Origin: JBBQVS01 sp963792705
GTDB lineage: Bacteria > Chloroflexota > Ktedonobacteria > Ktedonobacterales > Ktedonobacteraceae
Direction of reading: 5' to 3'
DNA: 64,000 bases
Assembly (NCBI GenBank): GCA_963792705.1
Contig: CAWBXD010000014.1
Coordinates: 620,001-684,000 of the forward strand
In this document: positions 8,487 through 16,266 of the stretch, in pieces
How positions within the stretch are numbered: position 1 is the stretch's first letter
Layout: each line of letters opens with the position of its first letter
Notes under the pieces: model-generated
Seen by the model: the letters and a program-made list of their open reading frames with translations, nothing else
The model's database searches: none
What the model was told of the DNA's origin: nothing
Program-made: the position numbers and the translations under genes

Positions 8487-8957
8487 TTAATCAAGAATTA
8501 TGTCCAGATCAACTTGTTGTTGCTCTTCCCACACAGGCACCTTTTTCCCAGCGTTTGCACGAGGTGGGAGAATAGGTAATGCAAGTACAAGCTCAAAATC
8601 GTCATCTGCAGCAATACGGTTGAAGCGTTCAAAACCACAACCGAGGCAACGATGTACCAGGACATGCTCGCCGTTGCGCCGTTGAAAGCTGCCAATAGGC
8701 TGCATCCTGGATTTACAAATGCTCTGTCTATCACCTGTACGCCGATCATCGACGTGCAAAGAGTAAAGGCAAAAAGGACAATGGTTACGGTGATGTCCGC
8801 CTGAGGGCAAAGCCCCGATAAAGCGACGACAATGTTTACATTTAAAGAACTCATTTTCTGAGGCTCTGGTATGGTGTTTTTTATGTCCATAGTCTGAACG
8901 AGTATAATCTTGCTCGTCTTCTTCCAGGTGGAAATGTTGTTTGCGTGTTGTCCGCAA
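8487..8957 (-). CDS. RNHCP domain protein
   Basis: 156 residues. The signature RNHCPFCLYSLHVD is at about residues 57-70, preceded by FKCKHCRRF with CxxC, then SICKSRMQP and HRCLGCGFERFNRIAADD. These make a multi-Cys zinc-binding unit of the RNHCP family, found mainly in actinobacteria and Chloroflexi. Function is unknown; RNA or nucleic-acid binding is a guess from the basic residues and zinc knuckles. The first about 35 residues are hydrophilic and His/Arg/Asp-rich and may not all be translated if a later start is used. Confidence 0.8.
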   Translation of the reverse strand: MRTTRKQHFHLEEDEQDYTRSDYGHKKHHTRASENEFFKCKHCRRFIGALPSGGHHRNHCPFCLYSLHVDDRRTGDRQSICKSRMQPIGSFQRRNGEHVLVHRCLGCGFERFNRIAADDDFELVLALPILPPRANAGKKVPVWEEQQQVDLDIILD

Positions 8958-9424
8958 GGGTGGACCTCTTCTTTATCTTCAACAAATGTTGTTTCGTCGA
9001 TAGCGTTGAAGGATGGTCGGCAACGGTTACTGTCTGTTGTGTACCGCTAAACCGACCAAAAAAGACAAGATCCAGTAGAATTGTAGAATAAAATGTATGT
9101 TTACTCACAAAAGGCTCTTTTCTATGCATAGCTCTTTATTGCTTACGTATAAGCAAAATGAAGGTAGGAAATGTTTGTTCGTAGAGGAGGAGGTGGAGAA
9201 CTGCTGAAGTGGGAAAAGAAAGAACGGAAACAGACAGAGCTAGAGATAGCTTGTCTTAGGGATTACTCGCATGACAAAGTTGATGATGTACGAGTAGTCT
9301 ATCAGCAGTCCGCCACATAGGAGAGTATAGGTTGCATTAAAAAAGCCTTTCGTATCGTGGTAGTATAAAGTAGAGTATACTCAGCACGTTGTGAAAAGTC
9401 AAGAAAATTTGGAGTAAGATTTGT
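8958..9424. other. Intergenic region without a supported gene
   Basis: 467 bases between the RNHCP gene (minus) and the BAAT-like fragment (plus). Short frames cross it but none has family resemblance. AT-rich promoter-like sequence (TATACT near 9376-9381) lies before the plus-strand pair of genes. Confidence 0.5.
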
Positions 9425-9685
9425 ATGGGTACAAACACTACACCTACCTCACCACCACAAATAACAATAACTCCTGCCTCCGCATTGATAGACGAGAACG
9501 TACAAATTATTCTTTCTGGCTTCGCTCCAGATTTACGCGTCGCGCTTCACGCACATACTCAGGATGACGCAGAAAAAGAATGGTTATCACAAGCAACATT
9601 TATAACTAATGCTGAAGGTACACTTGATATAGGCGCACAACGTCCTAGTACTTTTGGTATAGATGAAGCGAAACACACATCATGA
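9425..9685 (+). pseudogene. N-terminal fragment of an acyl-CoA thioester hydrolase/BAAT-type protein
   Basis: 86 residues matching the immunoglobulin-like N-terminal domain of the BAAT/acyl-CoA thioesterase family (ITITPASALIDENVQI, WLSQATFITNAEGTLDIG). In the family this domain continues into an alpha/beta hydrolase of about 300 residues; here translation stops just where the GsY and catalytic domain would begin. Its stop overlaps the ATG of the LysE gene (9682) by four bases, so the fragment may survive as a translational leader for that gene. It could alternatively be a stand-alone small protein. Confidence 0.6.
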
Positions 9686-10320
9686 TTGCAGCCTTATTAC
9701 TTGGCATCTCTTACGGCTTCGCAGCAGGCATTAGTCCTGGGCCACTGCTGGCTCTAGTGATTACACAGACGCTTAAACGTGGATGGCGAGCAGGTAATTT
9801 GATTGCGCTTGCACCACTACTCAGTGATTTACCAATTGTTCTACTTACTATTTTACTGATAAGCCATTTGCCTCACTCTGCATTTGGCTGGCTCGGAATT
9901 ATTGGGGGCTTCTTTGTAATTTATCTTGGTGTAGATACTATTCGTGGTGTCTGGAAACAACGCTACATGAAACAAGAAGAGATACAAGCAGTCGGTAACG
10001 AAGGTGGTAGCACCTATGCCATATTATGGCGTGCGGCTGCTACAAATGCACTCAATCCACATCCGTATCTCTTCTGGGGAACGGTGGGCGCACAACTTTT
10101 GTTACGTATCGCACAACAGAGCGGAATAACAAGCGCGATTATTTTCTTAGTTGGTTTTTACGCGCTCCTTGTTGGTTCCAAGCTGCTACTAGCATTTGTG
10201 GTTAGCCATAGCCGCAACTGGTTACATGGAAGAACGTATCAGGGTATTCTCGCTGGAAGTGGGGTATTGCTGTTAGGATTAGGGGTATTGCTTATCAGTG
10301 AAGGTGTGCAAGCGCTGTAG
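9682..10320 (+). CDS. LysE family amino-acid exporter
   Basis: 212 residues with about six membrane helices. The N-terminal GFAAGISPGPLLALVI is the LysE/RhtB signature, and the central NPHPYLFWGTVGA matches the second half of the fold. These proteins export amino acids or derivatives across the cytoplasmic membrane. The ATG overlaps the stop of the preceding fragment (ATGA), indicating translational coupling. Substrate not predictable. Confidence 0.85.
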   Translation: MIAALLLGISYGFAAGISPGPLLALVITQTLKRGWRAGNLIALAPLLSDLPIVLLTILLISHLPHSAFGWLGIIGGFFVIYLGVDTIRGVWKQRYMKQEEIQAVGNEGGSTYAILWRAAATNALNPHPYLFWGTVGAQLLLRIAQQSGITSAIIFLVGFYALLVGSKLLLAFVVSHSRNWLHGRTYQGILAGSGVLLLGLGVLLISEGVQAL

Positions 10321-10343
10321 GAGTTTGCACACTCGTACCCTCA

Positions 10344-11297
10344 TTATACCAACCCTGCTTTTTGCGCGATTGCTAATTTCTTCCACTCAACGCGCAGTAC
10401 GGCGGCGTCGATCATCTGATCGTCAATCACGATTGCACCGAGACCGCCTTGCACATCGGCCTTTTCGTATTCGTCGATAATGTGCTTTGCATGCGCGATT
10501 TCATCTTTTGTGGGTGTGAATACCTCATGAATAATGTCGATCTGCGCTGGATGAATGGCCCACTTACCATCAAAGCCCATACGTACCCCCATTTGAGAGT
10601 CATGCCGACATGCTTCGTTGTCGCGTATAGCAAGAGTTACGCCATCAACAACCGTTACACCTGCCGCCCTTGCCGCGATAATAGTCTTTGCTTTTGCATA
10701 ATTGTAGTAAAAAAACTGTTCGCCGCCCAATTCCTGTGCTCCGATATCGCCTGCAAAATCGACTAGCCCGAAGATTAAGCCACCAACACGCGTTGTACAT
10801 TTCGCAATCTGTTCCGCATGAAGTACGGCGTCTGCAGACTCTATCAGCACTTCTAGCTTGATTCGTCCAGGCTCGAAATCCATGTTCTCTTCAATCTGTG
10901 ACAGGAAGCGATCAACGAAAAGAATATCTTCGGGTCCATAACATTTCGGGACAACAATTACGTCGATGTTCTTTCCTGCCGCCTCAACCACTTCGATTAA
11001 GTCGCGGTAGAAAAACTTGGTGCGAATATTGTTGGGACGGAAGGCGCGAATTTTGCCACCAAAGTCAAGCGTGTTTAAGGCTTCGATAACGGTTTTACGT
11101 GCCTCGACCTTTTGCGATACAGCACAGGCATCCTCCAAATCAAACATTACCTGATCGGCCTTTGAAGCCGCCGCTTTTGCCATCATTTTAAGATTATGGC
11201 CTGGGACGGTCAATTCTGAGCGGCGCACGATAAAATCGCGAGCCATGACCATTTGTGCTTTAGGGGGTAGTATGTTCCCAGTATTTGTATTACTCAT
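10344..11297 (-). CDS. CitE-like CoA-ester lyase (HpcH/HpaI aldolase family)
   Basis: 317 residues. TIM-barrel CitE/malyl-CoA lyase features are present: RRSELTVPGHN near the start, VMFDLEDACA with acidic metal ligands, RAFRPNN, LEVLIESADA and KWAIHPAQIDI. The family cleaves or forms C-C bonds of malyl-CoA, methylmalyl-CoA, citramalyl-CoA or 3-hydroxy-3-methylglutaryl-CoA with Mg2+. Its gene overlaps the MaoC gene upstream by four bases, so both are cotranslated. With the MaoC hydratase and acyl-CoA dehydrogenase nearby it resembles leucine/branched acyl-CoA catabolism clusters known in mycobacteria, or an ethylmalonyl-CoA-type route; the choice is open. Confidence 0.85.
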   Translation of the reverse strand: MSNTNTGNILPPKAQMVMARDFIVRRSELTVPGHNLKMMAKAAASKADQVMFDLEDACAVSQKVEARKTVIEALNTLDFGGKIRAFRPNNIRTKFFYRDLIEVVEAAGKNIDVIVVPKCYGPEDILFVDRFLSQIEENMDFEPGRIKLEVLIESADAVLHAEQIAKCTTRVGGLIFGLVDFAGDIGAQELGGEQFFYYNYAKAKTIIAARAAGVTVVDGVTLAIRDNEACRHDSQMGVRMGFDGKWAIHPAQIDIIHEVFTPTKDEIAHAKHIIDEYEKADVQGGLGAIVIDDQMIDAAVLRVEWKKLAIAQKAGLV

Positions 11298-11812
11298 TCT
11301 ACATTTCCTTCCTTACGCACCAGTGCCATCTTTTCTTCCCATGCACGACGTTGTGCGACATCATAGGCTTCCGTCGGCACCATCACCCGTCGTTTGAACG
11401 AAAGGACGGTTTCACCGCGCTGATTATATGCGAGTGTCTCGACGGAAACAATACCGCGATCCGGCTTGCTACTCGATAGCTTTTTATCAAGGACTGTTGT
11501 TTCAGCATAGATGGTATCGCCGTGAAACGTTGGACCAATATGCTTGACATGCTCAAATTCAAGGTTGGCAATTGCTTTACCACTCACATCTTCGACCGTC
11601 ATGCCAAGCACGATACTGAAGACAAGAGAGCCAACCACGAGTCGTTGCTGAAACTGTGTGGTTTCGGCATAGTTGGCGTCAATGTGTAACGGGTGATGGT
11701 TCATTGTCAACATACAAAACAGTGTATCATCATACTCTGTAATGGTACGTCCAGGCCAATGCTTATATAATGCACCTAGCTCAAATTCTTCAAAGCAGCG
11801 TCCAAATTGCAT
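11294..11812 (-). CDS. MaoC-like hot-dog dehydratase
   Basis: 172 residues. A single hot-dog domain with the hydratase-2 pattern: FCMLTMNHHPLHIDANYAETT holds the conserved Asp/His region (HPLHID) of R-specific enoyl-CoA hydratases, and GDTIYAETTVLDK follows. Close relatives act on mesaconyl-CoA or other branched enoyl-CoA. It ends overlapping the start of the CitE-like gene (ATGA), making a two-gene unit that supplies the hydroxyacyl-CoA substrate to the lyase. RBS-like AAGGAAAGGG precedes its ATG. Confidence 0.82.
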   Translation of the reverse strand: MQFGRCFEEFELGALYKHWPGRTITEYDDTLFCMLTMNHHPLHIDANYAETTQFQQRLVVGSLVFSIVLGMTVEDVSGKAIANLEFEHVKHIGPTFHGDTIYAETTVLDKKLSSSKPDRGIVSVETLAYNQRGETVLSFKRRVMVPTEAYDVAQRRAWEEKMALVRKEGNVE

Positions 11813-11828
11813 GAAATAGACCCTTTCC

Positions 11829-12641
11829 TTAGGATTGGCGTTTGCGTGTCAACCATTTTTCGGCAAAGTCAACGGCGAGCCGTTGTGGGAAAAGGCGCGT
11901 TTCGGCGGAGCCAACACGTCCCATTTTGACGATACGCGTGTCCTGCTCAAAGTCGTCACCGATATCGGGGAAGATATCAGAGTCGATTTCGATATCACGA
12001 TACTGCTTCCACACACGTTGCCCATCCTCCATAATGGGAGCACCTAATGTTGTTGGGACGGATGAAGGGGTACGATACTCAGCAAGATGGAACGAGGTGT
12101 TGCGATCATAGCCAACGCCTAGCAGAAGGACCCATCCATCTAAGTCATAGATACGAGCAAGAGGCGAACCTTCGCCTAGCCCATATTCAAGGCTATGGTG
12201 AGCTGTGATATATTCTGCATGATGTCCCCATGCGGCAAACGAATCCGTTGGATGATTACTTCGCACTACACCAGGCCATGTACGAAATGCCTCCACAATT
12301 TTTCCCATACCATCGGTAGGAGTTGTTTCTGGATCAAATGCTGGCATCGTATCGTATATGACCGACCACCATGCTTTTGGTACAGGTGGATTAGCCCACT
12401 TTGCAGGATCAGAGTTGCCACTTGTATGCGTCGGTACAACAAGCGTGCCTTCTGTAGTCACAACATCCATAAGTGCTTGCACCACCGCTATCGGGCCTCC
12501 GCTTACCCAACCAATTGAGCGCAACGACGAGTGCATCAAAACCGTCATTCCTGGGGTTACACCGAGTTGTCGTAAGTCCTGTGCAAGGCTCTCACGTGTG
12601 CGAGGATTGGGAGTAGCCTTGATAATATCTTCTTCGCTCAT
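11829..12641 (-). CDS. AAC(3)-family antibiotic N-acetyltransferase-like protein
   Basis: 270 residues. The N-terminal LRQLGVTPGMTVLMHSSLRSIGWVSGGP and the central VVPTHTSG, RSNHPTDSFAAWG and LGVGYDRNTSFHLAE blocks are diagnostic for aminoglycoside 3-N-acetyltransferases, which use acetyl-CoA. Family relatives also acetylate non-drug amines (the FrbF/YokD group), so resistance is not proven. It lies 16 bases upstream of the MaoC gene and is probably cotranscribed with it, an odd partner for CoA-ester catabolism. Confidence 0.85.
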   Translation of the reverse strand: MSEEDIIKATPNPRTRESLAQDLRQLGVTPGMTVLMHSSLRSIGWVSGGPIAVVQALMDVVTTEGTLVVPTHTSGNSDPAKWANPPVPKAWWSVIYDTMPAFDPETTPTDGMGKIVEAFRTWPGVVRSNHPTDSFAAWGHHAEYITAHHSLEYGLGEGSPLARIYDLDGWVLLLGVGYDRNTSFHLAEYRTPSSVPTTLGAPIMEDGQRVWKQYRDIEIDSDIFPDIGDDFEQDTRIVKMGRVGSAETRLFPQRLAVDFAEKWLTRKRQS

Positions 12642-12669
12642 ATTTCTCTATACCCTTCCTCAAGAGGTA

Positions 12670-12748
12670 ATCTCGTAAGGACCGATGGATCGCGTCCTCG
12701 TGGCAATCAACCGCCGCCAAGGACGTGATTCATCGGTCCCTACGAGAT
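12670..12748. repeat. Imperfect palindromic repeat, copy 1
   Basis: A 79-bp near-palindrome whose outer arms read ATCTCGTA..GGACCGAT and its complement, around a variable centre. It shares the cores GGACCGAT and GCGTCCT with the perfect palindrome at 14003-14071. Its right arm overlaps the last codons and stop of the acyl-CoA dehydrogenase gene, so the repeat supplies that stop codon (complement of 12740-12742). Confidence 0.75.
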
Positions 12749-13900
12749 GGCATATTTTTGAAGCAACTGGCGTGCGATGATTAAACGTTGAATTTCGCTT
12801 GTACCTTCTCCGACGAGCATGAAGGGCGCGTCACGATAGTAGCGTTCGACGTTGAAGTCTTTGGTATAGCCAAAGCCGCCATGAATACGGAGCGCGTCAA
12901 GCGTGACCTCCTGGCACATTTCAGAGGCAAAAAGTTTCGCCATACCTGCCTCTAAGTCACAACGTTCACCACGATCTTTCGTCTGGGCCGCTTTTTGGAG
13001 TAAAAGTCGTGCCGCCTCAATCTTGGTTGCCATGTCTGCCAACTTGAGTTGAATCGCTTGATGTTGTGCAATTGGCTTGCTAAAGGTGACGCGCTCTTGT
13101 GCATATTTGATGGAGTCGTTAAAGGCTGCCTGTGCGATGCCAACTGCACGGGCCGCAACGTTGATACGCCCAACCTCAAGTCCACTCATTGCGTGCTTGA
13201 AACCTTCGCCCTCAACACTCCCTAAAAGGTTGCCAACAGGTACACGTACAGAATCGAAGACAAGTTCAGCCGTATCAACACCCTTGTAACCAAGCTTCTC
13301 AAATGTGCGCCCAGCCATGAAACCTAGAGTACCTTTCTCGACGAGAAAAACGCTCATGCCCTTATATGGTGGATGCACATGCGTATCGGTACGTGCGAGA
13401 ACAGCAAAGATACTGGCGTTCACTCCGTTTGTAACCCATAGCTTAGAGCCTTGCAACACATATTCTTCGCCTTCACGAGTCGCAGTCATGGTAATTGCTT
13501 GTACATCGCTGCCAGCGTTTGCTTCAGAAATACAGAGGCCACCACGTTTTGTTCCTTGCGCCATGATTGGAAGAAATGTTTGTTTCTGCTCTTCTGTGCC
13601 AAAAGCGGTAATCATATAAGCAACCAGAACGTGGGTGTTGACGATTCCGCTCAGGCTCATCCAGCCACGTGCCAGTTCTTCCACAATTTTGACATAGGTT
13701 TCAAAGTCAAAGCCAAGACCCTCATACTGCTCTGGAATCGTTGCGGCAAAGATGCCCATTGTTTTGAGTTTCTCGATGAGTTCGGTGGGGTAGATATCAT
13801 GTTGCTCAAGCTCGTGTGCAACGGGAATGACTTCACGGTCTACAAAACGCCGCACCTCCTCGACCACCATTTGTCGCTCATCTTTGAGTGAAGTATCCAT
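12740..13900 (-). CDS. Acyl-CoA dehydrogenase
   Basis: 386 residues, the normal length. The FAD/substrate blocks GLCISEANAGSDVQAI and WVTNGVNASIFAVLA, the domain GLEVGRINVAARAVGIAQ, and the C-terminal RIHGGFGYTKDFNVERYYRDAPFMLVGEGTSE are all intact; the Glu in VGEGTSEIQ region is where the catalytic base lies in several subfamilies. It oxidises acyl-CoA to trans-enoyl-CoA with electron-transfer flavoprotein as acceptor. The nearby MaoC and CitE-like genes could act next in the same pathway. The stop codon lies inside a palindromic repeat, and another repeat lies upstream. Confidence 0.92.
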   Translation of the reverse strand: MDTSLKDERQMVVEEVRRFVDREVIPVAHELEQHDIYPTELIEKLKTMGIFAATIPEQYEGLGFDFETYVKIVEELARGWMSLSGIVNTHVLVAYMITAFGTEEQKQTFLPIMAQGTKRGGLCISEANAGSDVQAITMTATREGEEYVLQGSKLWVTNGVNASIFAVLARTDTHVHPPYKGMSVFLVEKGTLGFMAGRTFEKLGYKGVDTAELVFDSVRVPVGNLLGSVEGEGFKHAMSGLEVGRINVAARAVGIAQAAFNDSIKYAQERVTFSKPIAQHQAIQLKLADMATKIEAARLLLQKAAQTKDRGERCDLEAGMAKLFASEMCQEVTLDALRIHGGFGYTKDFNVERYYRDAPFMLVGEGTSEIQRLIIARQLLQKYAIS

Positions 13901-14002
13901 TGTGCATGTTCCTCCGCTGTCTCTGCATACACCTTCGTGTCTATAGTATACTCACAAAATGGAGGAATAATACTAGTAGCCACGAAGCATTGTACAGGAT
14001 CC

Positions 14003-14071
14003 GTAGGGACCGATTGATCGCGTCCTTGTGGCCGGTTGATTGCCACAAGGACGCGATCAATCGGTCCCTAC
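14003..14071. repeat. Perfect 30-bp palindromic repeat, copy 2
   Basis: Arms 14003-14032 and 14042-14071 are perfect reverse complements around a 9-base loop. A third half-site with ATCGGTCCCTACAG lies at 14104-14117 next to the DUF4832 gene end. The same family as the repeat at 12670-12748; together they flank the acyl-CoA dehydrogenase gene. It may act as a terminator for the DUF4832 gene or be a mobile palindromic (REP-like) unit. Confidence 0.8.
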
Positions 14072-14120
14072 AGATATCCGTCCCAATTTGTGAAACAGGA
14101 TTATCGGTCCCTACAGGATA

Positions 14121-15563
14121 TTAATTGACAGAGACGTTTCCTAGCACATAACTACCATCGGTAGTTCGTCCCTCTATAGCAAGTTGAAGCGGCGCATAAT
14201 AGTTGTTGGGGTCAAGCACTTGTATAGATAAAGTATATTTTCCTGTACGGAGCGTACTTGGCAAGACAAACTTATCGGTGAACTGTATCGGAGTATTTGT
14301 ATGCGTTGTCTGATTTGTGGTGGGCATAAACTTTTGCAGGTCAAGCTTAGACGTTCCTCGCCATACAATCTTTGCAGCACTATCGCTCAGACGAAGCGTG
14401 ATGTTCCAGGGATTGTAAGCTGGCGTCATGTTCACATTTGACCACGCGGTTGTGACAAGAAACGAAGTGTTTGTCGTGATACGAGACGGTAAGGTCATAG
14501 AATTTATCACAAAACGGTAGCCAGATGTGGCAAATGTTTGTTTTAGGTATTGTTGCTGCAAACCAGAGTACGTGTCGTAAACAAAATTTCCGTCACCAAT
14601 CATCGAGACATGGTACGTCTTTACCTGTTCAAGGGCCATCTGAAAGTCAGGTTTTGTACAGGTCTCAACGATAAATGGAGCGGTGCGCCAGCGTTCTTGC
14701 GCTAAAGATACCTGCTGTAACTGATGAGTTGCACCCCCCATTTCTGGCATACCTAAACAGTCAACACGAATACCAATGCTCTTAGAGCGACTTAAGGCAT
14801 AGGTGAGGGCATCAGCAGAGGAGGTAAACATTACAATACGCTTATGCGAGAATGCGGCAATATTCGTATTGATTAGCTTTTGTTTGTTCGCCAAGGTCAT
14901 AGGCGCAATAACGTTGTCAGGGAAACCATATGTATGCCATTCGCCCCAATCGCCATATGGAAACATATCTATCCAACCTAAGCGAGGGTCGTTGTTATAG
15001 CGTTGTGCTAACGCATTGATTAACGCTTGCGCGCGCGCGATATAATGTGGATCATTCCAATCAGGCTCATAGGCCATTTTACCACTAGAGGTATTTTTGA
15101 TCCACTGACCATGTGGCATGAGCGCGACGAGATATTTGGGCACAGCGATATTATCGACGCCAGCAGGCATTATGCGAAAGCCAAACTTGCCGTGATGTGC
15201 TTGTGCTAAGGCAAGTTCTTTATCTATACGAGAAAAATCATAGTGTCCTTGCATTGGCTCAATCTCGCGCCAGTTATAGCGCGCATAGGAATCAGTAAAG
15301 GATAAACCAGGAACAGCTTGATTATCGTACCAGTTGTATGCGCCACTCATGGGATTTGCAACCTCGTCATTAGAAGAAACAGCACGAGGAGTAAATGTTA
15401 CTGTACTCTGTGTGTCCTGTGTGTACGCGTCACGTAAGGCAAGCGGTGTAAAAAAAACTATTGCAACAAGAAGAATAGCTAAGAGGAGTTTACCGTAATA
15501 GGAAGAGGTGAGAAAGGAAAAAGCTCTGTTTTTATACGATGAAAAAGAGTTGAGCAGTAACAT
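14121..15563 (-). CDS. Secreted or membrane-anchored DUF4832-type glycosidase-like protein
   Basis: 480 residues. Residues about 24-44 form one hydrophobic helix (signal peptide or anchor). The body resembles DUF4874/DUF4832 proteins: NPMSGAYNW, then YNWREIEPMQGHYDFSRID, a TIM-barrel-like section (GKFGFRIMPAG, DMFPYGDWGEWH), and a C-terminal beta domain. Families of this shape are related to glycoside hydrolases, and the DWGEW segment carries acidic residues that could be catalytic. Substrate unknown; probably acts outside the membrane. Single gene. Confidence 0.7.
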   Translation of the reverse strand: MLLLNSFSSYKNRAFSFLTSSYYGKLLLAILLVAIVFFTPLALRDAYTQDTQSTVTFTPRAVSSNDEVANPMSGAYNWYDNQAVPGLSFTDSYARYNWREIEPMQGHYDFSRIDKELALAQAHHGKFGFRIMPAGVDNIAVPKYLVALMPHGQWIKNTSSGKMAYEPDWNDPHYIARAQALINALAQRYNNDPRLGWIDMFPYGDWGEWHTYGFPDNVIAPMTLANKQKLINTNIAAFSHKRIVMFTSSADALTYALSRSKSIGIRVDCLGMPEMGGATHQLQQVSLAQERWRTAPFIVETCTKPDFQMALEQVKTYHVSMIGDGNFVYDTYSGLQQQYLKQTFATSGYRFVINSMTLPSRITTNTSFLVTTAWSNVNMTPAYNPWNITLRLSDSAAKIVWRGTSKLDLQKFMPTTNQTTHTNTPIQFTDKFVLPSTLRTGKYTLSIQVLDPNNYYAPLQLAIEGRTTDGSYVLGNVSVN

Positions 15564-15732
15564 CTGTGGTACAACCTCTTGGTGTAACTAACTAATTCGT
15601 GCCTTATTTATTATCCAGAGCAAGTTTATCATGCTTTACACGTATATTCAATTGTTTTTGTTATAGATAGGCAGACATTGAGGAAAATTTGAGAGGACGT
15701 AGGAGAATGTCAAAATTGAACATAAAAAAAGC

Positions 15733-15761
15733 TTGACAAGCTAGGTCTACTCTGATATTAT
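15733..15761 (+). promoter_or_regulatory. Promoter of tRNA-Asp
   Basis: TTGACA (15733-15738), 17-base spacer, TATTAT (15756-15761), about 50 bases ahead of the tRNA. Strong match to the housekeeping consensus. Confidence 0.75.
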
Positions 15762-15811
15762 TCTATCTACGCAAGAGAGTACTAATACAGCACTCACAAG
15801 CGTGAACTCAA

Positions 15812-15888
15812 GGAGTCGTGGTGTAGTGGCCTAACATGTCTGCCTGTCACGCAGAAGATCGCGGGTTCGAATCCCGTCGATTCCGCCA
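15812..15888 (+). tRNA. tRNA-Asp (anticodon GTC)
   Basis: 77 bases including an encoded CCA. The acceptor stem GGAGTCG pairs with CGATTCC, the anticodon stem TCTGC/GCAGA encloses loop CTGTCAC with anticodon GTC, and the T arm has GGTTCGAATCC. It is followed at once by a terminator. Confidence 0.97.
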
Positions 15889-15930
15889 AAAGACCTACAA
15901 CGGCATTGCTGTTGTGGGTCTTTTTCTTTT
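15889..15930 (+). terminator. Intrinsic terminator of tRNA-Asp
   Basis: Thirteen-bp stem (15889-15901 with 15911-15923, one wobble), 9-base loop, then a long T-rich tail. Confidence 0.9.
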
Positions 15931-16266
15931 CGACTAGAAGAGTCACAGCCGCTGGCTCCCGGGAGTTCAGGAGCGATGACTCAACTTCAACATCGTCTTT
16001 GAAGCGATGCACATTTCCTTCTGCTCTACTACTCCATTAAACCGAATCATACGCAAAAATAGTGCTCAGCAATATTGCAAATAGACGTTATTGGCTCTGA
16101 GGGCTGATCGGGGCGTTAACTCTACTACTTTCTTTCTATCTCCTAATATCTTATACTATAATCGTGTACACTTTAGTAACAAGCAAGCCATGCTTACCCC
16201 AGTTACTCTATTGTAACAAAACTCTAAGATATACTTCCAAATGTATGTCGAAAGGTAGAACTATGT
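15931..16266. other. Intergenic region before the FHA-ABC gene
   Basis: 336 bases with no supported gene. A TATACT/TATAAT-like box at about 16152-16161 could be the -10 of the FHA-ABC gene, but no good -35 is seen. Confidence 0.5.

Noticed and set aside
15794..16012. Minus-strand frame of 72 codons across tRNA-Asp
   Set aside because: It is the antisense of a well-formed tRNA and its terminator; such frames are a known annotation artefact.
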